Assembly: GCF_002954545.1 (NCBI RefSeq)
Contig: NZ_MSCH01000003.1
Span: 1,514,824 to 1,578,823 of the forward strand
Direction of reading: 5' to 3'
Origin: Psychrosphaera saromensis
GTDB lineage: Bacteria > Pseudomonadota > Gammaproteobacteria > Enterobacterales > Alteromonadaceae
Length of the DNA: 64,000 nucleotides
This document shows positions 38,725-47,272 of the stretch, piece by piece. Position 1 is the first letter of the stretch, and every line of letters starts with the position of its first letter. The position numbers were made by a program, and so were the translations under genes. Under the pieces are notes generated by a model. The model worked only from the letters and a program-made list of their open reading frames with translations, was not told the DNA's origin and searched no databases.

Positions 38725-40110
38725 ATGATGCTTGATTCTATTATAGATACTTCATTATTAATAAACTTTGTTTATGTTATATCCGCTACGTTATTTATCT
38801 TTGGTTTAAAGTTATTAAGCCACCCATCGACAGCGCGTAAAGGTAATTTATTATCTGCACTTGCTATGTTAATCGCGATTGTTGTTACTTTGTTGGATAA
38901 ACAAATTATATCGTTTGAATTGATATTAGTTAGCATATTGGCAGGCTCTGCCGTCGGTGTGTATGCCGCTAAGAAAATTGAAATGACTTCAATGCCTGAG
39001 CTTGTCTCTTTGTTTAATGGTATTGGTGGTTTAGCGAGTTTAGCGGTTGCTTGGGCAACAATTGCAGGTGGCGTTAACTTATCGACGTTTGTATTGTTTG
39101 TTAGTTTCTTAGCTTTACTTATTGGTGCTATTACATTTTCAGGCAGTGTGGTTGCTTGGGCTAAATTGAGTGAGCGAATGATAGGCCGCCCAGTTGTATT
39201 TAAAGGCCAAGCTATTGTTAACGTATTGCTAATTGCGGCAATTGTGGCATCCGCTACTTTATTAATACAGCAACCTGAAGTGACAACCTGGCATTATTTA
39301 GTTATTGGTTTGGCGCTATTAATGGGCGTGATGTTTGTACTCCCGATTGGTGGTGCGGACATGCCAGTGGTTATTTCATTGTTAAATAGCTACTCAGGTT
39401 TAGCTGCGTGTGCGGCTGGTTTCGCGTTAGAGAATAATCTTCTGATTGTTGCAGGTTCGTTAGTTGGTGCCAGTGGCATTATCTTAACTAATATCATGTG
39501 TAAAGCCATGAACCGTTCGTTAGTGAGTGTGTTAACTTCAGGTTTTCAACCTGTCGTAACAAGCGAGATGGTAATTGAAGGGGAAGTAAAACCTTTATCT
39601 GCCGACGATGCATTTTATGTATTGGAAGCGGCTCAGTCGGTTTTAGTTATTCCAGGTTACGGTATGGCAGTAGCACAAGCACAACATGCAATGAAAGAGC
39701 TACAAGGTCTATTAGAAGACAACGGCGCTGAAGTGGCCTATGCGATTCATCCTGTTGCGGGGCGTATGCCTGGTCATATGAATGTATTGCTGGCAGAAGC
39801 CGACGTTTCTTATGAGCAGTTATTTGAAATGGACGAAATCAATTCACGTATTGAAGGTTTTGACGTTGCTATAGTTATAGGGGCGAACGATGTAGTTAAC
39901 CCTGCAGCACGTGAAATGAAAGGTAGTCCAATTTACGGTATGCCAGTTATTAACGCCGATTTAGCTAAAAATGTATTTGTCCTCAAACGTGGAATGGCGT
40001 CTGGTTTTGCAGGGGTTGATAATCCTCTGTTCTTTAAACCAAACTGTCGCATGATTTTTGGTGACGCAAAAGAAACGTTAAACAATATTATTCGTCAGTT
40101 TTCTGATTAA
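38725..40110 (+). CDS. pntB: NAD(P) transhydrogenase beta subunit PntB
   Basis: PntB carries the proton-translocating helices of domain II (about nine segments in residues 10-265) and the NADP(H)-binding domain III. Domain III has the loop IPGYGMAVAQAQHA, HPVAGRMPGHMNVLLAEA, and GANDVVNPAAR, all characteristic. The 461-residue length is standard. Together with pntAA and pntAB it should couple proton entry to reduction of NADP by NADH. In this locus that would supply the reductant for an NADPH-dependent DEH reductase and for biosynthesis (inference). Confidence 0.95.
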   Translation: MMLDSIIDTSLLINFVYVISATLFIFGLKLLSHPSTARKGNLLSALAMLIAIVVTLLDKQIISFELILVSILAGSAVGVYAAKKIEMTSMPELVSLFNGIGGLASLAVAWATIAGGVNLSTFVLFVSFLALLIGAITFSGSVVAWAKLSERMIGRPVVFKGQAIVNVLLIAAIVASATLLIQQPEVTTWHYLVIGLALLMGVMFVLPIGGADMPVVISLLNSYSGLAACAAGFALENNLLIVAGSLVGASGIILTNIMCKAMNRSLVSVLTSGFQPVVTSEMVIEGEVKPLSADDAFYVLEAAQSVLVIPGYGMAVAQAQHAMKELQGLLEDNGAEVAYAIHPVAGRMPGHMNVLLAEADVSYEQLFEMDEINSRIEGFDVAIVIGANDVVNPAAREMKGSPIYGMPVINADLAKNVFVLKRGMASGFAGVDNPLFFKPNCRMIFGDAKETLNNIIRQFSD

Positions 40111-40135
40111 TATTGTTAAGTGTTAACAACAACAG

Positions 40136-40166
40136 CCTTGAAGAGGAAATCCTCTTCGAGGTTTTA
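40136..40166 (+). terminator. Hairpin between pntB and eda
   Basis: Eleven-bp arms (CCTTGAAGAGG and CCTCTTCGAGG, one G:T pair) with an AAAT loop are followed by only four T, then ATATT. It could be a weak terminator or attenuator; eda follows 62 bp later. Confidence 0.55.
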
Positions 40167-40228
40167 TATTAAAATTTGTATTCATAAATTTACGATTCAT
40201 AACTCACAATAAATATAAAGGTAACTTA

Positions 40229-40846
40229 ATGACTTCTTTTTCTAGTTTAATGGGCTCACAGACTTTACTGCCAATTATTCAAGCTAACTCCGTAGAGCAA
40301 GGTGTAAATATCGCAAAGGCGATGGCTGCAGCTGGCTTAAAATTAGTAGAAGTAGTATTGCGTACAGATGCATCATTACAGGCTATAACGGCAATTAAAC
40401 AGCAGGTTCCAGAGTTAATTGTTGGCGCGGGGACAGTAACAAACGAAACTATTCTACAACAAGCAATTGATGCCGGCTCCGACTTTATCGTCACGCCTGC
40501 GGTATCAGAAAAACTACTGGGCTTTTTAGTGGATTGCGGTGTTCCTGTGTTACCTGGTGTTTCCAATACAGGTGATATTTTGATGGCGAGAGAGTTTGGT
40601 TTTACTGAATTAAAACTTTTCCCAGCAGCTTTGTCTGGTGGCGTACCATTTTTATCTGCGGTAAACTCTGTTTTTCAAGACATAAAGTTTTGTCCAACTG
40701 GCGGTGTATCTCCTAAAAATAAAAACGATTACTTATCATTAACTAATGTAATAGCAGTTGGTGGTACGTGGGTATGCCTTAAAGAGTGGGCAGAAAATGA
40801 AAACTGGCAAGCGATTACAGACGCCTGTAAAGAAGCAATTAACTGA
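40229..40846 (+). CDS. eda: KDPG aldolase Eda
   Basis: Eda splits 2-keto-3-deoxy-6-phosphogluconate into pyruvate and glyceraldehyde 3-phosphate. Active-site marks are E41 in LVEVVLRTD, the Schiff-base lysine K129 (ELKLFPA) and the phosphate-binding FCPTGGVSP. The 205-residue length is usual. A ribosome binding site AAAGG precedes the ATG. It lies 11 bp before a fructose-bisphosphate aldolase gene, so the two aldolases are likely translated from one message. It could also serve the Entner-Doudoroff pathway for glucose, but kdgK nearby favours uronates. Confidence 0.93.
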   Translation: MTSFSSLMGSQTLLPIIQANSVEQGVNIAKAMAAAGLKLVEVVLRTDASLQAITAIKQQVPELIVGAGTVTNETILQQAIDAGSDFIVTPAVSEKLLGFLVDCGVPVLPGVSNTGDILMAREFGFTELKLFPAALSGGVPFLSAVNSVFQDIKFCPTGGVSPKNKNDYLSLTNVIAVGGTWVCLKEWAENENWQAITDACKEAIN

Positions 40847-40857
40847 GGAAGCAAGTA

Positions 40858-41937
40858 ATGTCCAAACTTACTGAAATGTTAAAACCTGGGGTGATTTTAG
40901 CAGATGATGTTCAGCATTTATATGATCATGCAAGAGCGAATCAATATGCATTACCAGCGGTAAATGTCATAGGAACTCATTCTATAAATGCGACTTTGGA
41001 AGCGGCTGTCAAAGTGAAGTCGCCTGTGATCATTCAGTTATCAAATGGTGGAGCTGCATTTTTTGTAGGTAAAAGCATTGGATTAGAAGGCCAAGGTGCT
41101 GCAATTGCTGGAGCAATAGCGGCTGCAAAATATGTTCATGCTGTTGCTGGTTTATATGGTGTTCCTGTTATTTTAAATACCGACCATGCCGCTAAAAACC
41201 TACTTCCTTGGATAGATGGTTTATTGGATGCTGGTGAGCAACATTATGCTGAAACTGGTAAGCCATTATACAGTTCTCATATGATAGATTTATCGGAAGA
41301 ACCACTAGAAGAAAATATCGAGATTTGCGCACAATACTTAGCTCGCATGAGTAAAATAGGTATGACGCTAGAAATCGAACTAGGTTGTACTGGTGGCGAA
41401 GAAGACGGTGTTGATAACTCTCACATGGACAGCTCTGAGCTTTACACTCAGCCAGAAGACGTTGCCTATGCATATGAGCAGCTTTCTAAGGTGAGTGATA
41501 AATTTATTATTGCGGCTTCGTTTGGTAATGTTCATGGAGTTTATAAGCCAGGTAACGTAGTGCTAACACCTGAAATTTTAAAGAACTCTCAAGCTTATGT
41601 TTCTGAAAAGTTTGGTTTACCAACTAATAGTCTTAACTTTGTATTTCATGGTGGTTCAGGCTCTGAGCCTGAAAAAATTGCTGAGTCGTTAACTTATGGC
41701 GTCATAAAAATGAATATTGACACCGACACCCAGTGGGCGAGTTGGGAAGGTGTTTTGAATTATTACAATGACAAACAAGGTTATCTACAAGGCCAAATTG
41801 GTAATCCAGATGGCGATGATAAACCTAATAAGAAATACTATGATCCACGTGTTTGGTTACGTCATGCAGAAACATCAATGACAACTCGACTTGAACAGTG
41901 TTTTGCAGAATTAAATTGTATAAATAGATATAGCTAA
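40858..41937 (+). CDS. fbaA: Class II fructose-bisphosphate aldolase
   Basis: This zinc-dependent aldolase interconverts fructose 1,6-bisphosphate with DHAP and glyceraldehyde 3-phosphate. Zinc and substrate segments are VILNTDHAAKNLLPW, LEIELGCTGGEEDGVDN, FGNVHGVYKPG and FVFHGGSGS, as in E. coli FbaA, with the same length (359). GAGGAAG precedes the ATG. Position between eda and fbp suggests it runs in the gluconeogenic direction, condensing triose phosphates made from alginate. Confidence 0.96.
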   Translation: MSKLTEMLKPGVILADDVQHLYDHARANQYALPAVNVIGTHSINATLEAAVKVKSPVIIQLSNGGAAFFVGKSIGLEGQGAAIAGAIAAAKYVHAVAGLYGVPVILNTDHAAKNLLPWIDGLLDAGEQHYAETGKPLYSSHMIDLSEEPLEENIEICAQYLARMSKIGMTLEIELGCTGGEEDGVDNSHMDSSELYTQPEDVAYAYEQLSKVSDKFIIAASFGNVHGVYKPGNVVLTPEILKNSQAYVSEKFGLPTNSLNFVFHGGSGSEPEKIAESLTYGVIKMNIDTDTQWASWEGVLNYYNDKQGYLQGQIGNPDGDDKPNKKYYDPRVWLRHAETSMTTRLEQCFAELNCINRYS

Positions 41938-41946
41938 GGGTTTCTG

Positions 41947-42912
41947 ATGAAAAGATTAGTACCAGTATTAAAAAAAGATAATGTGAACTTGGAGCTGATC
42001 ATGTTGATCAGAACCATCTTAGCTGCATCTAAAGAGATTGCATTTCGTGTAAGCCAAGGCGACTTAGCTGGTGTTTTAGGTTCTACTTTGGATGAAAATA
42101 TCCAAGGTGAAGTACAAAAAAAACTAGATGTGTTATCTAATCAATTGCTCAAAGATATGCTGCTAGATGACGACTCTGTTCGTGCTATCGCATCTGAAGA
42201 AGAAGACTTTGTAGTAGCCGGTCATAAAGGCGCTCCTTATATTGTTGCGTTTGATCCACTTGATGGTTCATCTAATGTCGATATTAATGGGCAGATAGGG
42301 ACTATTTTCACTATTTATGCAGCTAGAGACGATGTTGCCGACGACAGTGAATTACAATTTGCTCAGCAAGGTAAAGATCAGCTTTGTGCTGGTTATGTGC
42401 TTTATGGCGCTTCAACCTTACTAGTGATGACAACTGGCGGACCAACACGTTGTTTTACATTAGATTTAACTCACGGTGGATACCTACTCACTGAGAGTGA
42501 ATGTGAGATACCTGTTGAGACAAAAGAGTTTGCGGTAAATATAGCTAATTACCGCTATTGGTCTGAGCATACTAAAACATACTTTAATGATGTGTTATAT
42601 GCATCTGAAGACTATGCCGGTTCATCAATGCGTTGGAATGCAGCTATGGTTGGCGATATGCACCGTATTATCAGCCGCGGTGGTTTATTTTTATACCCTG
42701 AAGATAGCCGTCCTGGTAACCAAAATGGCAAAATTAGATTGTTATACGAAGCGAACCCATTAGCTATGCTTGCAGAGAATGCAGGTGGTAAAGCAACGGC
42801 CGCAGGTAAGCGCATTCTAGATATACAACCAAGCTCATTACATCAACGTGTGCCAGTGACTTTAGGCTCAGTTAAACAAGTGGATGAATTTAATAAAGTA
42901 ACGGTGAAGTAA
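41947..42912 (+). CDS. fbp: Class 1 fructose-1,6-bisphosphatase
   Basis: Fbp hydrolyses fructose 1,6-bisphosphate to fructose 6-phosphate, the committed gluconeogenic step. The metal site EEEDFV and FDPLDGSSNVDINGQIGTIF, the substrate region YAGSSMRWNAAMVGDMHRI and RIRLLYEANPLAMLAENAGG-like sequence (split here as KIRLLYEANPLAM) are typical of class 1 enzymes. It has 321 residues, compared with about 332 in E. coli. It begins 9 bp after fbaA and ends the operon at a strong terminator. Confidence 0.95.
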   Translation: MKRLVPVLKKDNVNLELIMLIRTILAASKEIAFRVSQGDLAGVLGSTLDENIQGEVQKKLDVLSNQLLKDMLLDDDSVRAIASEEEDFVVAGHKGAPYIVAFDPLDGSSNVDINGQIGTIFTIYAARDDVADDSELQFAQQGKDQLCAGYVLYGASTLLVMTTGGPTRCFTLDLTHGGYLLTESECEIPVETKEFAVNIANYRYWSEHTKTYFNDVLYASEDYAGSSMRWNAAMVGDMHRIISRGGLFLYPEDSRPGNQNGKIRLLYEANPLAMLAENAGGKATAAGKRILDIQPSSLHQRVPVTLGSVKQVDEFNKVTVK

Positions 42913-42940
42913 GTACGTTTCTTTCTTTTGTATACTTATA

Positions 42941-42966
42941 AAAACCTAGCTTTGCTAGGTTTTTTT
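42941..42966 (+). terminator. Terminator after fbp
   Basis: Arms AAAACCTAGC and GCTAGGTTTT with a TTT loop run into seven T. It ends the run of catabolic genes from kdgK or pntAA onward. Confidence 0.92.
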
Positions 42967-43683
42967 ACGTATACGGGTATTGAAATAAAGCAAATACCGG
43001 TTCCATACTCAATCGTATTGTATGTGTAGATTCATAATTTTTAACGTTGAAATAATACCCTATTATTTTACAGTGAAAGCTCCTTCATTAAATTCCCCAT
43101 ATACCTCCCCATATAACTCTGCGAACTTAATTTAAAAAACTCGACCAATTGTTTCATGAATTTTTACCATGAATGGCTATATTTAATTTATGTAGTTTCA
43201 TTTTGGTAAGTTGATTACAGAAAAAACAATCTAATAGTAGTTAACGTGACTCAAACTTTAGTCATAAACTGATTTTTTTTGTACAAGATAAAGTGACTTT
43301 TGTCATACAAATTGGTAAAAATATGCTGTGTAAATAGTTTTATTTTATATATTTTTTATTCTATAGGTGAAAATAATTAAGTTATAACTTATTGAATGTA
43401 CTCGTTTATTTTTTAATCTAAGTGCGTATTTAATTTAACCTAACAAAAACATTTATAACTTAAGCCTATTTGTGGTTTGAATTGGGATGTTAATTGTATT
43501 ATAAATGGTTAACCAAATTAAAAAAATAAAGAATAATAAATTCGAGTTTGGTTATTCATTTACCACATTTTGGTAATACCAAAATATTAAGTGAGTGAAT
43601 AAAAGGTATGTGTCTAGTTGTACTTTGGCTATGCCAAAGATAGATGCCTCGATAAGTAGAATCAATCAACAGGGTTATACAAC
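42967..43683 (+). promoter_or_regulatory. Long regulatory region of TonB receptor 2
   Basis: There is no credible gene in this 717-bp AT-rich region. It carries the locus palindrome TGGTTAACCA at 43506-43515 and a perfect 19-bp palindrome at 43567-43585 centred on TTGGTAATACCAA, the TTGGT-N3-ACCAA form of FadR-family operators. A TTCATG/CATGAA repeat lies at 43153-43173. The leader between the palindromes and the ATG is about 100 bp. I could not fix a -35/-10 pair. Confidence 0.65.
43567..43585. promoter_or_regulatory. 19-bp perfect palindrome, FadR-family-type operator
   Basis: ATTTTGGTAATACCAAAAT is a perfect palindrome about one central A. Its core TTGGTAATACCAA has the TTGGT-N3-ACCAA form bound by FadR-subfamily GntR proteins such as LldR and PdhR. 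It lies 99 bp before TonB receptor 2 and 52 bp after a TGGTTAACCA site. Confidence 0.7.
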
Positions 43684-46600
43684 ATGAAACTTAATAAAAT
43701 AATGTCTGCACTTAGTATGCAGAACAAATTAAACCGTAATATATACGCATCTTCATTAGCTGCACTTTTACTGGCAACACCAACTTATGCTGCAGAGCCT
43801 GAAGATACAAACGTCGAAGTTATCGAGGTTACAGGCATAAGAAGTTCGCTTGCAAGCGCTATGCTGGAAAAAAAGGCTGCGAATAATCTAATTGAAGTAA
43901 TTGCATCTGAAGATATTGGTAAGTTACCAGACCAAAACCTTGCAGAAGTACTTGAAAATATTACCGGTATTCAAATCACTAGAACAGCCGGAATCGGTAC
44001 TGGTGTGCAAATCCGTGGTAGTAACTCTAATATCGTACAAATTAACGGTATGCAAACGGTAGGCACAGGTGATGGCCGCTCGGGAATGAAATTTGAAGAT
44101 CTTTCTGCTGCGATTATTGCAGGCGTTGAAGTAACTAAAGCTTCAGATGCTAAAACAACAGAAGGATCAGTCGGTGGTACTGTAAATTTACGTACTATTC
44201 GTCCTCTTGCATTAACTGAAATGTTAGGTTCTATACGCGTACAGGGTGAAGATAGTAGTTTAACTGAAGACGGTATTATGCCAAGAATTTCAGGCGCCTA
44301 CGGCGATAACTGGGAATTGGATAATGGTGGTAAATTTGGTGTTGTAATTAGTGGTAGTATCACTAAACAAGAAGCGACCTCTTTTCGACCTCGTGTTGAC
44401 CGCGACGGTGCGTTAGTCGAAAATAGTAGCGCAAATATATATAGACTTGATGATCACGACGACGATGAAGATACAGATGATATACCTGTACTCCAATCAA
44501 ACCCTGCTGCAGGCCAAGATTTTGATTTTATTGGCGTTCAATTTTTAAATCAAGAATTAGAAAATTTTGAGTATGAAACCAAAAACTTTTCAGCTTCATT
44601 TGAGTATGCACCTAATGATGACATGAAGTTTTTCTTTGATGCAGTTTTGACTGACCAAGAAGTACGTCAAGAAAGCACACGTGTGCAAGGATCTGGTGTT
44701 AGTAGTTTAGTTGACTATAGTGTGCCAACATCATTTGAAACTCTTAACTTTGGTTCTCTTGATGGTGTGAATTTAGGTAGTATTCAAGCTGCGCAAACTG
44801 GTGTTATTGAGCCTGATTTATCTGTAGATGACGATGATCCAAATTTACGTTTTAACAGTGATACAGGCGCCCGTATTTCAGAAAGTAAAATGTTTAGATT
44901 TGGTGGCGAATGGCAAGCAACTAATAATCTATTTGTAAGCGCTGAAATATCACATGCAAGTTCGGAAACTAGAACGCCAAAACTTGATACTCAATTAAAT
45001 TACATCAACCCTAACATTGCACTAGATGCACTTGATGGTAACGGTGATATCACTGCGGATACAAGTAATGATAATGCAGTACCATTTGCTTATGACTTAA
45101 CCGGTGACATGTTGTCATTTGGTATTAATTCAGATTCTGTTTATGCACCTACAGCTGCACAACTGACGAATGTTAATAATGTTGTACTTGATCAAGTTGA
45201 CTTTAGCAATGGCAGCACAGAAAACTCAGATACTGCATTCCGTATTGATACAACTTACTATATAGATGACAGCATTATCACCACGGTTGATGCTGGTATT
45301 CGTTATAATACTGTAAAACATGAATCTATTTCAGTATCAGATAGAATTGGTGGCTTCAGTAAAATGGTTGATAGCCCTAATGGCAGTTTATTTGCCGATA
45401 TTTTAGTCGCAGGTCCAAGTAACTTTGGAGAAGCGGATGGACGTGCACTTGCATTCCGTGACTTCCTCATTGTTAATCCGGATCTTGCCTATAATAATCC
45501 TCAATCAGTTATCGATACGCTGCAAGCTGCTATGACAACTCATCGTGCGAATATGGAAGCTGATGGTGTTAGTGACTTTATTGATGATGAAACTGGTGAA
45601 TATATCGATCTAGACTTTTTAAATACAGAACCTGGAAGTACAGCTGGTTTTGAAGTGGAAGAGTCTACAACCGCTTTATATGCTCAAGCGAACTTTGAAT
45701 ATGAAATGATACGCGGTAATGTAGGTGTACGTCATGTAATGACAGATATTACCTCTATTGGTAATACTGAAATCAATGGTGTCGTATCGAAAGTAAATAA
45801 TGAAGGTGATTACAGTTACACATTACCTCGTATAAACATTGTTGCTGATGTTGCTGATGATGTGATTGTTCGTATGAGTTGGGGACAAGACATTCGTCGT
45901 CCTGATTTTGGTAACTTAAATACGTCAGTTTCATATAGTCAAAACGAAAATTCAGCTGTAGATTTTGGTAATCCAAACCTAGAGCCAGAAGAAGTAACTT
46001 CATTTGATATTGCAACAGAATGGTATTTCACTGAAGCTGCTGTTGTTAGTATTGGTTACTTTGAAAAAGAACGTACCAATATATTTAGCTCTATTTTAGA
46101 TTCTGCACCTGTAGATTCAGATGGAATGCGTTATTTCGATTTAGCGTGTGCTGATGGCGGTACTTATAACCCAGCGGTTATTCCAAATTCGTTTGGTGAT
46201 GCAAGTACAGTTGGTCTATGTGTTGATGCTAATACTACAATAAATGACACTGCAACTCTGACTCAAACTGGTATTGAAATGGCATTTCAATACGACCTTT
46301 CAAGCTTTGAAAGTGATTTAGGTTGGGCTTCTGGTTTTGGTGTTCAAGCTAACTATACAGTTCAAGAGTTCTCTGGTGGTTCAACGGTTTACACTTCGGC
46401 TTCTCGTGGTACAGATATCTTTAATGCTATCAATAATGTTTATGATGATTCTCAATTTGTAGAATATACATCAAATCAAGGATTATTAGATTTCTCTGAG
46501 AACGCTTATAACTTAACGTTCTACTATGAAAAACATGATATTTCTGCAAGAGTACGTTACACATGGCGTGAAGCATACCGCACTGAAGATACAGCTGCTG

Positions 46601-46827
46601 GAGCATCGTTAAACTCAACATTAGGTTTCCCTGTTGTAACACACGACCGTGGCCAACTTAATGCAAGTATTAGCTATGATGTGAATGAGAAGTTAAATCT
46701 TGGTATTGAAGCTATTAACTTAACTGAAGCTGACATTATCCAATCTTGCGTTAATGAAGGTGCTATGCAATGTGCTGAAGGTATCACTGACCGTCGTATA
46801 ACGTTTGGTGCTAGCTATAAATTCTAA
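43684..46827 (+). CDS. TonB-dependent receptor 2 of the alginate regulon
   Basis: This 1047-residue outer-membrane receptor has a signal peptide ending at TPTYAAEP, then a TonB-box-like VEVIEVTGIRSSLASAM. The plug shows DIGKLPDQNLAEVLENITGIQ and VQIRGSNSN. The barrel ends RRITFGASYKF with the C-terminal Phe typical of outer-membrane proteins. The N-terminal pattern is that of the large TonB receptor group tied to carbohydrate uptake. It differs clearly from receptor 1, so the two may take up different oligomers. It has its own operator-bearing promoter and terminator. Substrate is inferred from the shared operator and location. Confidence 0.87.
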   Translation: MKLNKIMSALSMQNKLNRNIYASSLAALLLATPTYAAEPEDTNVEVIEVTGIRSSLASAMLEKKAANNLIEVIASEDIGKLPDQNLAEVLENITGIQITRTAGIGTGVQIRGSNSNIVQINGMQTVGTGDGRSGMKFEDLSAAIIAGVEVTKASDAKTTEGSVGGTVNLRTIRPLALTEMLGSIRVQGEDSSLTEDGIMPRISGAYGDNWELDNGGKFGVVISGSITKQEATSFRPRVDRDGALVENSSANIYRLDDHDDDEDTDDIPVLQSNPAAGQDFDFIGVQFLNQELENFEYETKNFSASFEYAPNDDMKFFFDAVLTDQEVRQESTRVQGSGVSSLVDYSVPTSFETLNFGSLDGVNLGSIQAAQTGVIEPDLSVDDDDPNLRFNSDTGARISESKMFRFGGEWQATNNLFVSAEISHASSETRTPKLDTQLNYINPNIALDALDGNGDITADTSNDNAVPFAYDLTGDMLSFGINSDSVYAPTAAQLTNVNNVVLDQVDFSNGSTENSDTAFRIDTTYYIDDSIITTVDAGIRYNTVKHESISVSDRIGGFSKMVDSPNGSLFADILVAGPSNFGEADGRALAFRDFLIVNPDLAYNNPQSVIDTLQAAMTTHRANMEADGVSDFIDDETGEYIDLDFLNTEPGSTAGFEVEESTTALYAQANFEYEMIRGNVGVRHVMTDITSIGNTEINGVVSKVNNEGDYSYTLPRINIVADVADDVIVRMSWGQDIRRPDFGNLNTSVSYSQNENSAVDFGNPNLEPEEVTSFDIATEWYFTEAAVVSIGYFEKERTNIFSSILDSAPVDSDGMRYFDLACADGGTYNPAVIPNSFGDASTVGLCVDANTTINDTATLTQTGIEMAFQYDLSSFESDLGWASGFGVQANYTVQEFSGGSTVYTSASRGTDIFNAINNVYDDSQFVEYTSNQGLLDFSENAYNLTFYYEKHDISARVRYTWREAYRTEDTAAGASLNSTLGFPVVTHDRGQLNASISYDVNEKLNLGIEAINLTEADIIQSCVNEGAMQCAEGITDRRITFGASYKF

Positions 46828-46881
46828 GCTAGAGATATAAGAATTTGATTACATATTAAAATAATCCTCTTATCTTAATTA

Positions 46882-46914
46882 AAAAAAGCCTACTTCTTTG
46901 AAGTAGGCTTTTTT
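46882..46914 (+). terminator. Terminator after TonB receptor 2
   Basis: Arms GCCTACTTC and GAAGTAGGC with a TTT loop, flanked by A and T runs, form a strong intrinsic terminator about 55 bp after the stop. Confidence 0.92.
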
Positions 46915-47272
46915 ATTTGCGGCTTTCGAGTTTCAAGTATCTCGATAATAATTCTGTCCATTAAGTTACTGATCACAAAATATACATTACGCTTAAAATA
47001 GATTGCTCGTTCATTATCGGTTGTTGAGCGCAAGTGTATTTGTGCATGTTAATTAGCTAGGTAGAATAAGGTAAAGTTATAGCGTTAATTAATAAAGTTC
47101 CTTATTTGAGGATATGTATATCCCCATATCGGGATAAGTAAATGTTAAAGTAAAGATTTGATATTTAGCCTGTTTTAACGCATTGAAATATAAGAATAAA
47201 AATGTCGGTATGAATCTTGATTGTTTTGCCGATTATCGTTTTAAAAACCTTAAATTATTTGGATTTGGATAA
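46915..47272. promoter_or_regulatory. Upstream region of the efflux operon
   Basis: This 358-bp region has no gene. Two overlapping inverted repeats stand out: GGATAT-gt-ATATCC (47110-47123) and TATCCC-N6-GGGATA (47119-47136). They could be the operator of a regulator of the efflux pump; no regulator gene is adjacent. TTTCGAGTTTCAAG near 46923 resembles the heptamer motif of the guaB-guaA spacer. Confidence 0.4.

Noticed and set aside
42967-43683. Missing small gene or riboswitch before TonB receptor 2
   Set aside because: Stops occur in all frames, and I saw no known riboswitch core; operator palindromes explain part of the region.
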